Positions 8,790 through 17,187 of a stretch of DNA of 37,188 nt are shown piece after piece. Source of the DNA: Spirabiliibacterium pneumoniae (GTDB lineage: Bacteria > Pseudomonadota > Gammaproteobacteria > Enterobacterales > Pasteurellaceae); the NCBI RefSeq assembly GCF_014884995.1, contig NZ_JABMII010000002.1, forward strand, positions 1 to 37,188, in the 5' to 3' direction. Under the pieces are notes generated by a model. That model saw nothing but the letters and a program-made list of their open reading frames with translations. It had not been told where the DNA came from and searched no databases. The translations under genes and the position numbers were made by a program. The first letter of the stretch is position 1. Each line of letters opens with the position of its first letter.

Positions 8790-8813
8790 AGCCACCTTTG
8801 AGGTGGCTTTTTT
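8790..8813 (+). terminator. Rho-independent terminator of the cold-shock gene
   Basis: AGCCACCT (8790-8797), 3-base loop TTG, AGGTGGCT (8801-8808), then a T run to 8813. It starts 19 bases after the stop codon. Confidence 0.9.
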
Positions 8814-8949
8814 GTGTGCGTAAAAAGCCAAAGTGCGGTTGCACCTTGCGCTAAATCACAATATCTATATTTTGCCTGTGGAGTAGCTTGTTTTTATGAG
8901 GCAAAAATGCTTAACTAACCAACAGTTATCAATTTATTGGAGAAGATTT

Positions 8950-9765
8950 ATGCGCCTATTACCTTTGCAAACCGCAGAGCAAGTTTGCCGCTGGTCTGCG
9001 GATTATATTGTTAATAAAATCAATGCGTTTGCCCCAACACCAGAGCGGCCGTTTGTGCTGGGCTTACCCACTGGCGGTACACCGCTGAAAACCTACGAGG
9101 CGTTAATAAAGCTGTATCAACAAGGCAAAGTGAGTTTTAAAAATGTGGTAACATTCAATATGGATGAATATGTCGGCTTACCTGACGATCACCCTGAAAG
9201 TTATCACACCTTTATGTGGAAGAATTTTTTCAGCCATATTGATATTCCGAAAGAAAATGTGAACATTCTCAACGGCAATAACCCTGACCACATCACCGAG
9301 TGCCGTTTGTATGAAGAAAAAATCCGCGCCTATGGCAAAATTCATCTGTTTATGGGCGGCGTGGGCAGCGATGGGCATATTGCCTTTAATGAACCTGGTT
9401 CATCTTTAAGCTCTCGCACGCGGATTAAAACCCTCAATGAAGACACCTTAATCGCCAATTCTCGCTTTTTTGGTAATGACATCAATAAAGTGCCGAAATA
9501 TGCGTTGACTATTGGCGTACAAACCTTGATGGACGCCGAAGAGGTGATGATTTTAGTGACAGGCTATAGCAAGGCGCTGGCGCTGCAAGCGGGCGTGGAG
9601 GGCGCAGTTAATCACTTATGGACTATCAGCGCGCTGCAAATGCACGCCAAAGCGATTATTGTGTGCGATGAACCCGCCACGCAAGAGCTGAAAGTGAAAA
9701 CAGTGAAATATTTCACCAATTTGGAAGCGGATGAAATCAAACGCATGCAGCAAACCGCACTTTAA
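8950..9765 (+). CDS. nagB: Glucosamine-6-phosphate deaminase
   Basis: 271 residues from the ATG at 8950 ([12 protein letters not shown]), with GGAG seven bases upstream. An in-frame ATG at 8896 would add 18 non-conserved residues and is rejected. The enzyme converts glucosamine-6-phosphate to fructose-6-phosphate and ammonia. Family residues are present at Asp72 (TFNMDEY), Asp141, His143 ([11 protein letters not shown]) and Glu148, plus the [12 protein letters not shown] phosphate loop. No nagA or sugar transporter is adjacent; the next feature is a tRNA operon. An uptake signal overlaps the 3' end. Confidence 0.95.
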   Translation: MRLLPLQTAEQVCRWSADYIVNKINAFAPTPERPFVLGLPTGGTPLKTYEALIKLYQQGKVSFKNVVTFNMDEYVGLPDDHPESYHTFMWKNFFSHIDIPKENVNILNGNNPDHITECRLYEEKIRAYGKIHLFMGGVGSDGHIAFNEPGSSLSSRTRIKTLNEDTLIANSRFFGNDINKVPKYALTIGVQTLMDAEEVMILVTGYSKALALQAGVEGAVNHLWTISALQMHAKAIIVCDEPATQELKVKTVKYFTNLEADEIKRMQQTAL

Positions 9766-9897
9766 GGCACTAAAATAGCATTGTGCAAAATACGAACACA
9801 TTTTGTGCAAAAAGTGTTGCCCTTGGGCAGAAATCATTTTAAACTGGTTAATCTGTATCCGAATAAATAAAAATTTGAACTTTTTCATAAAAAGAGG

Positions 9898-9926
9898 TTG
9901 ACGAAGTGCGCCTAACTTAGCATAAT
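9898..9926 (+). promoter_or_regulatory. Promoter of the tRNA operon
   Basis: TTGACG (9898-9903), exactly 17 bp, then CATAAT (9921-9926). The GC-rich GGCGCAC follows, a discriminator typical of stringently controlled stable-RNA promoters. The first tRNA begins about 37 bases after the -10. Confidence 0.75.
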
Positions 9927-9962
9927 GGCGCACGCAAAACGATGAGATGTTCAAGCGTTTTT

Positions 9963-10039
9963 GGCTATGTAGCTCAGTTGGTTAGAGCACAACACTCATA
10001 ATGTTGGGGTCACAGGTTCGAATCCCGTCATAGCCACCA
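9963..10039 (+). tRNA. tRNA-Met (CAU), elongator
   Basis: 77 bases with encoded CCA. Cloverleaf arms pair (GGCTATG/CATAGCC acceptor; GGTTCGAAT T loop). The anticodon loop CTCATAA gives CAU. The sequence is almost that of E. coli elongator tRNA-Met, not initiator (no CGCGG start or GGG/CCC anticodon-stem pairs). Confidence 0.96.
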
Positions 10040-10044
10040 AATAC

Positions 10045-10129
10045 GCGGGAATGGCGAAATTGGTAGACGCACCAGATTTAGGTTCTGGCGCCGAGAGGTG
10101 TGTGGGTTCAAGTCCCTCTTCCCGCACCA
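10045..10129 (+). tRNA. tRNA-Leu (UAG)
   Basis: 85 bases with encoded CCA and the long variable arm of class II tRNAs. Anticodon stem-loop CCAGA-TTTAGGT-TCTGG gives UAG. Closely matches E. coli leuW. It starts 5 bases after the Met tRNA. Confidence 0.96.
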
Positions 10130-10153
10130 TTGACACTCATTGAATTCAACAGG

Positions 10154-10228
10154 TGGGGTATCGCCAAGCGGTAAGGCACTGGGTTTTGATCTCAGCATTC
10201 CTAGGTTCGAATCCTAGTACCCCAGCCA
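10154..10228 (+). tRNA. tRNA-Gln (UUG), copy 1
   Basis: 75 bases with encoded CCA. Acceptor TGGGGTA/TACCCCA; anticodon loop TTTTGAT gives UUG. Identical to the copy that starts 100 bp later. Confidence 0.96.
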
Positions 10229-10253
10229 TCCTTTTTAAATATTCCAATTCAAC

Positions 10254-10328
10254 TGGGGTATCGCCAAGCGGTAAGGCACTGGGTTTTGATCTCAGCATTC
10301 CTAGGTTCGAATCCTAGTACCCCAGCCA
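10254..10328 (+). tRNA. tRNA-Gln (UUG), copy 2
   Basis: 75 bases, identical to copy 1; the 25-bp spacers differ. This tandem Gln pair parallels glnU-glnW in the E. coli metT operon. Confidence 0.96.
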
Positions 10329-10342
10329 TTATTTTTACAACT

Positions 10343-10427
10343 GCGGATGTGGCGAAACTGGTAGACGCGCTAGATTCAGGTTTTAGAGCCGAGAGGTGTG
10401 TGGGTTCGAGTCCCACCATCCGCACCA
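10343..10427 (+). tRNA. tRNA-Leu (CAG)
   Basis: 85 bases with encoded CCA and long variable arm. Anticodon loop TTCAGGT gives CAG. It ends the five-tRNA operon; no convincing hairpin terminator was seen before the convergent hicB gene. Confidence 0.95.
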
Positions 10428-10467
10428 TTTATTTTATACCCTAACTTAATCCTAACTCGTTTTTCGC

Positions 10468-10815
10468 TTAACGGTGCTCTACGCGCTCGACTTTATCTTT
10501 AATCGCTTCAATCACAAAAGCGTTGAGTGTTTGTTCGCCATTGCTCATGGCTGCCATCGCCGCTTTGCGGTGCAGCTCTTCACCAATGCGGACATTGAAC
10601 ACACCTTTAAACGGTTTATCCGGCGTTTTGCCTAATTCTTTGCAATCGGCTAAGTACTGCTCTACTGATTGCTCAAATTCTTTTTTCAGCTGCGATAAGG
10701 TGGTGGCCTCATAGGTGACCAAATCACGAATATTGGCTAATTTGCCAAACAGCATGCCATTGTCCAAATCAGGCTCAATCGTGCCCACGTAGTTTTTATA
10801 TTGCATCATTTTCAT
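10468..10815 (-). CDS. hicB: HicB-family antitoxin
   Basis: 115 residues. The N-terminal half is the partial RNase H-like HicB fold (YVGTIEPDLDNGMLFGKLANI). The C-terminal half (about 68-110) is an Arc-type ribbon-helix-helix DNA-binding segment (KGVFNVRIGEELHRKAAMAA). It neutralises HicA and probably represses its own operon. Its ATG overlaps the hicA stop by 4 bp (ATGA), so the two are translationally coupled. The order is toxin first, antitoxin second, usual for hicAB. Confidence 0.88.
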   Translation of the reverse strand: MKMMQYKNYVGTIEPDLDNGMLFGKLANIRDLVTYEATTLSQLKKEFEQSVEQYLADCKELGKTPDKPFKGVFNVRIGEELHRKAAMAAMSNGEQTLNAFVIEAIKDKVERVEHR

Positions 10816-11060
10816 AGGTAGTTTTCCTGCTTGAGTGATTCTTTAACTGATTTTAACGCACCGCCTTTAATGTAATTTTCAGGATGCGGTTTATGCAACA
10901 AAATTAAATGTGTTGTTTTAGGGTGATAAAAGCGCACGCGTGAGCCCGCCATCTCTTTTTTCTCATACCCCAGCTGAGTGAGCAATGTCACTAAATCTGT
11001 CCAAACAAATGTGCTGCGCGCTTGCACAAGCTTCAATAATAATTTTTCCGCTTTACTCAT
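10812..11060 (-). CDS. hicA: HicA-family mRNA interferase toxin
   Basis: 82 residues with the small double-stranded-RNA-binding-like HicA fold. GSRVRFYHP (39-47) stands where many HicA proteins have GSHxxF, and HKPHP (56-60) follows. The position that is His in the best-known HicA is Arg41, a variant I recall from other HicA members; activity is therefore not certain. The family cleaves mRNA and tmRNA. Co-transcribed with hicB. Confidence 0.85.
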   Translation of the reverse strand: MSKAEKLLLKLVQARSTFVWTDLVTLLTQLGYEKKEMAGSRVRFYHPKTTHLILLHKPHPENYIKGGALKSVKESLKQENYL

Positions 11061-11088
11061 ATCTCACTTTATCCACTGTTTAATACCA

Positions 11089-11116
11089 ATTATAGTTGCA
11101 GATAAATATTGATCAA
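11089..11116 (-). promoter_or_regulatory. Promoter of hicAB
   Basis: On the minus strand: TTGATC (11116-11111), 16-bp spacer, perfect TATAAT (11094-11089). The hicA ATG is about 29 bases downstream of the -10. No clear palindromic HicB operator was recognised. Confidence 0.65.
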
Positions 11117-11156
11117 GCTTTTTGTAACTGTTTTTAGTTTTATTAAAAATAAAGAG

Positions 11157-11184
11157 AAGTGCGGTCAATAATCTCACCGCACTT
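11157..11184 (-). terminator. Uptake-signal-pair terminator of putP
   Basis: AAGTGCGGT (11157-11165) and ACCGCACTT (11176-11184) form a hairpin just after the putP stop. On the minus strand it is followed by CTCTTTATTTTT, a T-rich tract. Confidence 0.65.
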
Positions 11185-11190
11185 TAGCTA

Positions 11191-12693
11191 TTATAGACTG
11201 GCGCTGTAACGCGATTTGGCGCGTTGGTAGCGTTTTTCAATCGTGTCGTCTGGTTTGGCTGTGAGCAGGGAAATCAGAATGATCGCAACGCTAGAGCCAA
11301 TAAAGCCTGGGATCATTTCATAAATTTGGCTGTCTGGGAAAATCACTTTCCAGAAAATCACGATAAAAGCGCCAGTGAGCATGCCTGCCATGGCACCACT
11401 GGCGTTGGTGCGTTTCCAAAAGAGGGAAAACAAAACAATTGGCCCAAAGGCGCAGCCAAAGCCTGCCCAAGCATGCTCAACGAGGCTAAGCACTTGGCTA
11501 TTGGGGTCATGGGCAATCACAATGGCAATAACGGCAATCAAGAGCACCATTACGCGCCCAAGCCATACCAATTCTTTTTCACTGGCATTAGGGCGAATAA
11601 AACCGCGGTAGAAATCTTCCGTGATGGCACTCGAGCTGATCAGCAGCTGGCAACTGAGTGTACTCATCACTGCCGCTAAAATGGCGGAGAGCAAGATGCC
11701 TGCAATCCACGGGTTAAATAAATTACGCGCCAATTCGATAAAAATCTGCTCGCTATTGGCATCCACCACCTGCGCCTCACTTGGGTTAACATAAAAATAA
11801 GCAATGCCAAAAAAGCCTATCGCCACCGCACCAATCAAGCAGAAGATCATCCACGCAATGCCGATGCGCCGCGCGCTGGTGAGTGATTTAACGCTGTCGG
11901 CTGCCATAAAGCGGGCGAGAATATGCGGCTGACCAAAATAGCCCAAGCCCCACGCTGAAAGGCTTAACAGCCCAATCAGTGAGGTGTCCGTTAGCATATC
12001 AGTGAAATCTTTGCTACTGGCCGCCCCCGCTCGCGCAATGACTTCAGGCAATTTTTCCGCGCCGCCAATACTGAACAGTACAATCACGGGCGTGATAATT
12101 AATGCCAGCACCATCAAGGTGGCCTGCACGGTGTCTGTCCAACTCACGGCTAAGAAGCCACCAATAAAGGTATAGGCAATGGTGGCCAGCGCACCATACC
12201 AAAGTGCGGTGGCATAGGGGGTGTCGAACAGATTTTCAAATAAACGAGCGCCTGCTACCACGCCTGAGGCACAGTAGATGGTGAAAAACACTAAAATGGT
12301 GCTGGCTGCGATGATTTTAAGCCATTTGTGCTGAGCACCAAAGCGCGCTTGAAAATACTCAGGCAGCGTTAATGCGTTGTCATAACATTCGGTGAAAATA
12401 CGCAATCTGCCCGACACGAAATACCAGTTAAGATACGCTCCAAGCGTTAAGCCGATGGCAATCCATGCTTTAACAAGGCCAGCAGCATAAACGGCGCCAG
12501 GAAGCCCCATTAGCAGCCAGCCCGACATATCTGACGCACCTGCCGACATACCCGTGACAAAGCCACCGAGCTTGCGCCCGCCAAGAATATAATCCGATAA
12601 ATTTTGCGTGTAACGATACGCTAGCACGCCTATAAGCAGCATACCAAGAATGTAGACTACAAAAGTAATAATGGTTGGATCAAAGCCAAACAT
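11191..12693 (-). CDS. putP: Sodium/proline symporter PutP
   Basis: 500 residues from the ATG at 12691-12693 (MFGFDPTIITF), with AGGAG seven bases upstream. A longer frame opening at 12795 is rejected because it runs into yggS and has no better ribosome site. A member of the sodium-solute symporter family with about 13 membrane segments; GGRKLGGFVTGMSAGASDMSGW is a family signature region. It imports proline with Na+. The ribosome site overlaps the stop codon of yggS 11 bases away, so the two form an operon. No putA is nearby. Confidence 0.93.
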   Translation of the reverse strand: MFGFDPTIITFVVYILGMLLIGVLAYRYTQNLSDYILGGRKLGGFVTGMSAGASDMSGWLLMGLPGAVYAAGLVKAWIAIGLTLGAYLNWYFVSGRLRIFTECYDNALTLPEYFQARFGAQHKWLKIIAASTILVFFTIYCASGVVAGARLFENLFDTPYATALWYGALATIAYTFIGGFLAVSWTDTVQATLMVLALIITPVIVLFSIGGAEKLPEVIARAGAASSKDFTDMLTDTSLIGLLSLSAWGLGYFGQPHILARFMAADSVKSLTSARRIGIAWMIFCLIGAVAIGFFGIAYFYVNPSEAQVVDANSEQIFIELARNLFNPWIAGILLSAILAAVMSTLSCQLLISSSAITEDFYRGFIRPNASEKELVWLGRVMVLLIAVIAIVIAHDPNSQVLSLVEHAWAGFGCAFGPIVLFSLFWKRTNASGAMAGMLTGAFIVIFWKVIFPDSQIYEMIPGFIGSSVAIILISLLTAKPDDTIEKRYQRAKSRYSASL

Positions 12694-12703
12694 TGAATAA
12701 CTC

Positions 12704-13399
12704 CTAGTTTTTATTGTATTGGCGAGCACCAAAAATGGCTGTGCCAATGCGTACTTCGGTTGAGCCGTATTCAATCGCCTGTGCCATATCATCACTCATA
12801 CCCATCGATAGGGTGTCGATATTGCATTCAGGCAGTGCTTGTTGCAATGCAACAAACAACGTTTGCATTTTCGCAAAGGCTTCACGCGAGTGCTGAGGGG
12901 CAGGAATGGCCATCAGCCCACGCAGAGCAAGATTATCCAGCGTGGCGATCCGCTGGGCAAGCGCGATGACCTCATCATAGGCAACGCCTGATTTTGAAGT
13001 CTCTTGACTGATATTAACTTGAATAAGCACATTCAACGGCGCCATACCGGCAGGGCGCTGTTCACTTAAACGCTGCGCAATTTTTTCGCGCTCAACGCTT
13101 TCCACCCAATCAAAATGCTCAGCTACCAGACGCGTTTTATTCGACTGCAACGGCCCGATAAAATGCCATTCCAACGCGATGCCTTGATGTTGAAAATATG
13201 TAATTTTCTCAACACCTTCTTGCACGTAATTTTCACCAAAAGCCTGCAGCCCCGCTCGCACGGCTTCCAAAATAGCCTCAACAGGTTTTGTTTTACTCAC
13301 TGCCAGCAGCTTGACCGTTTCTAAAGTGCGGTTCGCTTGAATGCAGGCCTGCGAGATTTGCCCTTGAATGTGGGCGATATTTTCGCTGATTGACATCAT
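12704..13399 (-). CDS. yggS: YggS-family pyridoxal-phosphate homeostasis protein
   Basis: 231 residues, single-domain PLP-binding TIM barrel resembling alanine racemase N-domain (PLPBP family). The PLP lysine is Lys36 in LLAVSKTKP, followed by FGENYVQEG, WHFIGPLQSNK and LMAIPAP. It has no known catalytic activity; it balances PLP and amino-acid pools. Two adjacent ATGs (13399, 13396) are both possible; the first gives Lys36 as in E. coli. First gene of an operon with putP. Confidence 0.93.
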   Translation of the reverse strand: MMSISENIAHIQGQISQACIQANRTLETVKLLAVSKTKPVEAILEAVRAGLQAFGENYVQEGVEKITYFQHQGIALEWHFIGPLQSNKTRLVAEHFDWVESVEREKIAQRLSEQRPAGMAPLNVLIQVNISQETSKSGVAYDEVIALAQRIATLDNLALRGLMAIPAPQHSREAFAKMQTLFVALQQALPECNIDTLSMGMSDDMAQAIEYGSTEVRIGTAIFGARQYNKN

Positions 13400-13429
13400 A
13401 CTAAAGAGATAGTTTTGTTAAAGGGATCA

Positions 13430-13458
13430 AGCATAACGAGTTGTTCACGAATTGTCAT
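13430..13458 (-). promoter_or_regulatory. Promoter of yggS-putP
   Basis: On the minus strand: ATGACA (13458-13453), 17-bp spacer, TATGCT (13435-13430). Predicted start near 13423, about 24 bases before the yggS ATG. The -35 hexamer itself is one of three ATGACA/TGTCAT half-sites here. Confidence 0.55.
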
Positions 13459-13484
13459 CCAAAATGACATAAATTTTGTCATTT
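13453..13484. promoter_or_regulatory. Three-half-site inverted repeat upstream of yggS
   Basis: TGTCAT at 13453-13458, ATGACA at 13464-13469 and TGTCAT at 13477-13482. The last two belong to an 8-bp perfect inverted repeat, AAATGACA-N7-TGTCATTT (13462-13484). It sits at and just upstream of the yggS -35 and about 75 bp upstream of the thr -35. Regulator not recognised. Confidence 0.45.
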
Positions 13485-13559
13485 CAGCCTTGCTCATTAC
13501 AAAATATTCATTGCAAAACAAATAAGATAAAAAATTTAAAACGTATCATCATTTTTTGG

Positions 13560-13588
13560 TTGACAAGAATGGGAGAATTTTGTAAACC
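13560..13588 (+). promoter_or_regulatory. Promoter of the thr operon
   Basis: Perfect -35 TTGACA (13560-13565). The -10 is weak: TAAACC at 13583-13588 with a 17-bp spacer. Transcription would begin shortly before the leader peptide ATG at 13619. Confidence 0.5.
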
Positions 13589-13618
13589 TATACCATCGAA
13601 AACACAATTAGAACCGTT

Positions 13619-13681
13619 ATGCAAAAAATGTTCATGCCTACCACCATTATTATGATGACCATCTCCCAGGTGGCGGGCTAG
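13619..13681 (+). CDS. thrL: thr operon leader peptide
   Basis: 20-residue leader ORF, ATG to TAG. The core is PTTIIMMTI: three Thr, three Ile and two consecutive Met codons within nine residues (13637-13663). Thr and Ile are the amino acids that control thrABC attenuation in E. coli, whose leader is richer in them. Ribosome stalling here would cover the 5' strand of the protector hairpin. It is followed at once by the antiterminator and terminator. Too short for routine gene finders. Confidence 0.85.
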   Translation: MQKMFMPTTIIMMTISQVAG

Positions 13682-13730
13682 CATTGATAAAATTTAGCAA
13701 AACCCGCACCAGCCCAGTGCGGGTTTTTTT
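13641..13730 (+). promoter_or_regulatory. thrL attenuator: thr attenuator (protector, antiterminator, terminator)
   Basis: Segment 1, CCACC (13641-13645, within the two Thr codons), can pair with GGTGG (13669-13673). Segment 2, GGTGGCGGG (13669-13677), can instead pair with CCCGCACC (13703-13710) with one bulged G, forming the antiterminator. Segment 3, AACCCGCAC (13701-13709), pairs with GTGCGGGTT (13717-13725) and is followed by T's to 13730: the terminator. Stalling at Thr/Ile codons blocks 1:2 pairing and favours read-through into thrA. Confidence 0.8.
13701..13730 (+). terminator. Attenuator terminator before thrA
   Basis: 9-bp perfect stem AACCCGCAC/GTGCGGGTT with loop CAGCCCA and seven T's. 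It lies 46 bp before the thrA ATG, so it must be bypassed for thrABC expression. Confidence 0.9.
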
Positions 13731-13775
13731 ATGATTTGATAAATTGAAAATAACAAATGATTAAGGAGTAGACTT

Positions 13776-16235
13776 ATGCGAGTGCTTAAATTTGGTGGGA
13801 CATCTCTCGCCAACCCTGAACGGTTTTTACAAGCGGCAGGGCTGATCGAAAAGGCACATTTAGCCGATCAGGCTGCTGGAGTGCTCTCAGCACCAGCTAA
13901 GATCACAAACTTTTTGGTGGCACTAGTAGAAAAAGCCTGTCAGGGGCAGAATTTTGAAGACGACTTCCAGAGCGCAAAACATATCTTCCACGTTATCATC
14001 AACGGCCTACATGACGCCAATCCTAAACTCGACAAAACCGCACTTTTCAATACCATCGACACCGAATTCCAACAATTACACAGCGTGTTAGACAATATTG
14101 CCCAACAGCGCGCTTGCCCCGACAGCATCAATGCCACCATTTTATGCCGCGGTGAAAAGCTCTCGATTGCGATGATGCGTGCGTGGTTTGAGGCTAAAGG
14201 CTACCAAGTGACACAAATTAATCCTGCGGAAAAATTGGTTGCGCAAGGGTCGTATCTTGAATCCTCTGTCAGCATCAGCCAATCTAAAGCATTGGTCGAT
14301 GCGCCATCTATTCCAAAAGATCATATCGTGCTAATGGCTGGCTTTACCGCGCGCAACGAGGCGGGAGAATTGGTGCTATTAGGACGCAATGGCTCAGATT
14401 ACTCCGCGGCCGTGCTAGCGGCGTGTCTAGATGCCGATTTTTGTGAAATCTGGACCGATGTGGACGGTGTTTTCACCTGTGATCCACGTCTTGTACCTGA
14501 TGCACGATTACTCGACAGCTTAAGCTATCAAGAGGCAATGGAACTGGCTTATTTTGGTGCGAAAGTCATTCATCCGCGCACTATCGGGCCGCTGGTTCGC
14601 ACAAGCATTCCGTGCGTGATTAAAAACACAGGCAACCCGCAAGCACCAGGCACCTACATCAACAATGATGTGAAATCTGATTTTTTACAAGTGAAAGGCA
14701 TTACCAATCTTGATAATGTTTCCATGTTCAATATTTCAGGCCCTGGCATGCAGGGCATGGTAGGCATGGCGGCGCGAGTTTTCTCCACTATGTCAAAAGC
14801 AGGTATTTCGGTGATTTTGATCACGCAATCTTCATCGGAATACAGCATTAGCTTTTGTGTACCAAGCAAACTTGAAAGCCAAGCCAAAACCGCACTTGAA
14901 ACAGAATTTGCCGAAGAATTGTCCAACAAAAAACTTGAGCCGTTGGACATTATCAGCGATTTATCTATCATCTCCGTGGTGGGCGATGGTATGAAAAAAG
15001 CCAAGGGCATTGCTGCACGCTTTTTCACCGCGCTGGCTAAAGCCAATATCAATATTGTTGCCATTGCCCAAGGCTCATCTGAGCGTTCTATCTCAGTAGT
15101 TGTACCATTAGCAAAATCTGTACAAGCTGTGCGTGCAACACACCGCGCATTATTTTCACAATACCGCGAACTGGATGTTTTTATTGTGGGCACAGGCGGT
15201 GTCGGGGGGGAGTTAGTTGACCAAATTGAGCGCCAACAAGCCTATCTTGAGCAAAAAAATATTGCGATGAATGTGTATGCATTAGCTAACTCACAAAAGC
15301 TGCTGTTAAGCTCAAAACCGCTAAATCTTACCAACTGGCGTGAGCAGCTTGAACAAGCCCAAGAAAGACTGTCACTTACACATTTAATGCAATTTATTAA
15401 AGAAAACCATTTAGTAAACCCTGTGTTTGTGGATTGTACTTCGAACCAAGAAATTGCCAACGCTTACGCTGATCTGCTCGCCAGCGGCTTTCATGTGGTA
15501 ACCCCGAATAAGAAAGCGAATACGGCTGATATGGCGTATTATCAACAGTTACGAGATGTCGCAGCGCGCAACCATCGCCAATTTATGTATGACACTAACG
15601 TGGGCGCAGGCTTACCTGTTATTGATAATTTGCAAAAATTGATTGCCGCTGGCGATGAAATTCAACGCTTTGATGGCATTTTATCTGGCTCTTTGTCATT
15701 CATTTTCGGCAAATTAGAAGAAGGCATGACACTTTCACAAGCCACCCAACTGGCGAAAGAAAAAGGTTATACTGAGCCGGATCCACGTGATGATCTTTCT
15801 GGCAGCGATGTGGCACGCAAGCTGCTGATTTTGGCGCGTGAATGCGGGCTAAACATGGAGCTTGACGACATTGAAGTGCAAGGTGTGCTGCCTGAGGGCT
15901 TTGCCGCTGAGGAAAGCGTTGAAGGCTTTCTGCAAAAATTACCACAGCTTGATGAGGCGTTTGCCGAAAAAGTGCGGTCAGCGCAAGAAAAAGGGCAAGT
16001 ACTACGCTATGTTGGGCGCCTTGAAGACGGCAAATGTAAAGTTTCGATTGTGGCAGTCGACGGCGACGACCCGCTTTATAAAGTGAAAAACGGCGAAAAT
16101 GCGCTGGCGTTTTATTCGCGCTATTACAACCCAATCCCACTGCTATTGCGTGGCTATGGTGCGGGTAACGATGTGACTGCGGCAGGGATTTTCGCCGACA
16201 TTCTACGTACCGTACAAAATGGAGGCGCAAATTAA
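13776..16235 (+). CDS. thrA: Bifunctional aspartokinase I / homoserine dehydrogenase I
   Basis: 819 residues, the same size as E. coli ThrA. Residues 1-300 are the aspartokinase domain ([29 protein letters not shown]). About 315-460 are the regulatory ACT domains ([31 protein letters not shown]). About 465-819 are the homoserine dehydrogenase ([16 protein letters not shown](P)-binding; [14 protein letters not shown]). It catalyses the first and third steps from aspartate to threonine. AAGGAG eight bases before the ATG. The stop overlaps the thrB start by one base. Thr feedback inhibition is expected from the ACT domains; transcription is controlled by the upstream attenuator. Confidence 0.97.
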   Translation: MRVLKFGGTSLANPERFLQAAGLIEKAHLADQAAGVLSAPAKITNFLVALVEKACQGQNFEDDFQSAKHIFHVIINGLHDANPKLDKTALFNTIDTEFQQLHSVLDNIAQQRACPDSINATILCRGEKLSIAMMRAWFEAKGYQVTQINPAEKLVAQGSYLESSVSISQSKALVDAPSIPKDHIVLMAGFTARNEAGELVLLGRNGSDYSAAVLAACLDADFCEIWTDVDGVFTCDPRLVPDARLLDSLSYQEAMELAYFGAKVIHPRTIGPLVRTSIPCVIKNTGNPQAPGTYINNDVKSDFLQVKGITNLDNVSMFNISGPGMQGMVGMAARVFSTMSKAGISVILITQSSSEYSISFCVPSKLESQAKTALETEFAEELSNKKLEPLDIISDLSIISVVGDGMKKAKGIAARFFTALAKANINIVAIAQGSSERSISVVVPLAKSVQAVRATHRALFSQYRELDVFIVGTGGVGGELVDQIERQQAYLEQKNIAMNVYALANSQKLLLSSKPLNLTNWREQLEQAQERLSLTHLMQFIKENHLVNPVFVDCTSNQEIANAYADLLASGFHVVTPNKKANTADMAYYQQLRDVAARNHRQFMYDTNVGAGLPVIDNLQKLIAAGDEIQRFDGILSGSLSFIFGKLEEGMTLSQATQLAKEKGYTEPDPRDDLSGSDVARKLLILARECGLNMELDDIEVQGVLPEGFAAEESVEGFLQKLPQLDEAFAEKVRSAQEKGQVLRYVGRLEDGKCKVSIVAVDGDDPLYKVKNGENALAFYSRYYNPIPLLLRGYGAGNDVTAAGIFADILRTVQNGGAN

Positions 16236-17179
16236 TGCTACGAGTTTACGCGCCAGCCTCCAGTGCCAATGTCAGCGTCGGGTTTGATACCCTCGGCGCT
16301 GCCGTTTCACCGATCGACGGCTCATTGCTCGGTGATGTGGTGCAAATTGAGGAAGTCTCCAGTGGTTTTGAGCTTGAAAGTGCGGGTTACTTTGTGCGCA
16401 AGCTGCCTAAAGAGCCACAAAAAAATATTGTTTATCAAGCGTATGTCTTATTTAGTGAGCGCTTGGCACTGCAAAATCGTAAAGTGCGATCACTGCGTTT
16501 AACGCTGGAAAAAAATATGCCTATTGGCTCTGGCCTTGGCTCAAGCGCATGTTCGATTGTGGCGGCATTGGTGGCGTTAAACGAATTCCACCAGCGACCA
16601 TTTTCAAAAATGGAGCTTTTGGAACTGATGGGCGAGCTTGAAGGACGCATTTCAGGCTCGGTGCATTACGACAACGTCGCACCGTGCTTTTTGGGCGGAA
16701 TTCAACTGATGGTGCAATCCCTTGGCAATATCAGCCAAAGTTTACCGTTCTTTGAGCATTGGTATTGGGTACTCGCCTACCCTGGCATTGAGGTGTCCAC
16801 CGCCGAGGCACGCGCCATCTTGCCAAAAAGTTATAGCCGCCAAGATGTGATTGACCACGGGCGCTATCTCGGCAGCTTTGTTCACGCCTGCCACACGGGG
16901 CAAGAAAACTTGGCTGCCATGATGATGAAAGATGTCATCGCTGAGCCATATCGCGAGCAATTGCTACCGAACTATGCCTTTGTGAAACAAGGTTGCCGTG
17001 ATTTAGGCGCGCTCGCCAGTGGCATTTCAGGCTCTGGCCCGACGATGTTCGCCATCACTCCTGATCTGCTCACCGCCACTAAAGTAAGCCAATTTTTGGA
17101 AAAAGAATATCTACAAAATAATGAAGGTTTCGTGCATATTTGCCAGCTCGATATGCAAGGCGCACGGGTAATCGATTAA
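16235..17179 (+). CDS. thrB: Homoserine kinase
   Basis: 314 residues, GHMP kinase family. ATP loop [17 protein letters not shown] (about 90-106), N-terminal [15 protein letters not shown] and C-terminal [14 protein letters not shown] are diagnostic. It phosphorylates homoserine for threonine synthesis. GGAGG ten bases upstream; the ATG shares one base with the thrA stop (TAATG), so the two are translationally coupled. Confidence 0.97.
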   Translation: MLRVYAPASSANVSVGFDTLGAAVSPIDGSLLGDVVQIEEVSSGFELESAGYFVRKLPKEPQKNIVYQAYVLFSERLALQNRKVRSLRLTLEKNMPIGSGLGSSACSIVAALVALNEFHQRPFSKMELLELMGELEGRISGSVHYDNVAPCFLGGIQLMVQSLGNISQSLPFFEHWYWVLAYPGIEVSTAEARAILPKSYSRQDVIDHGRYLGSFVHACHTGQENLAAMMMKDVIAEPYREQLLPNYAFVKQGCRDLGALASGISGSGPTMFAITPDLLTATKVSQFLEKEYLQNNEGFVHICQLDMQGARVID

Positions 17180-17187
17180 GGAAAACT

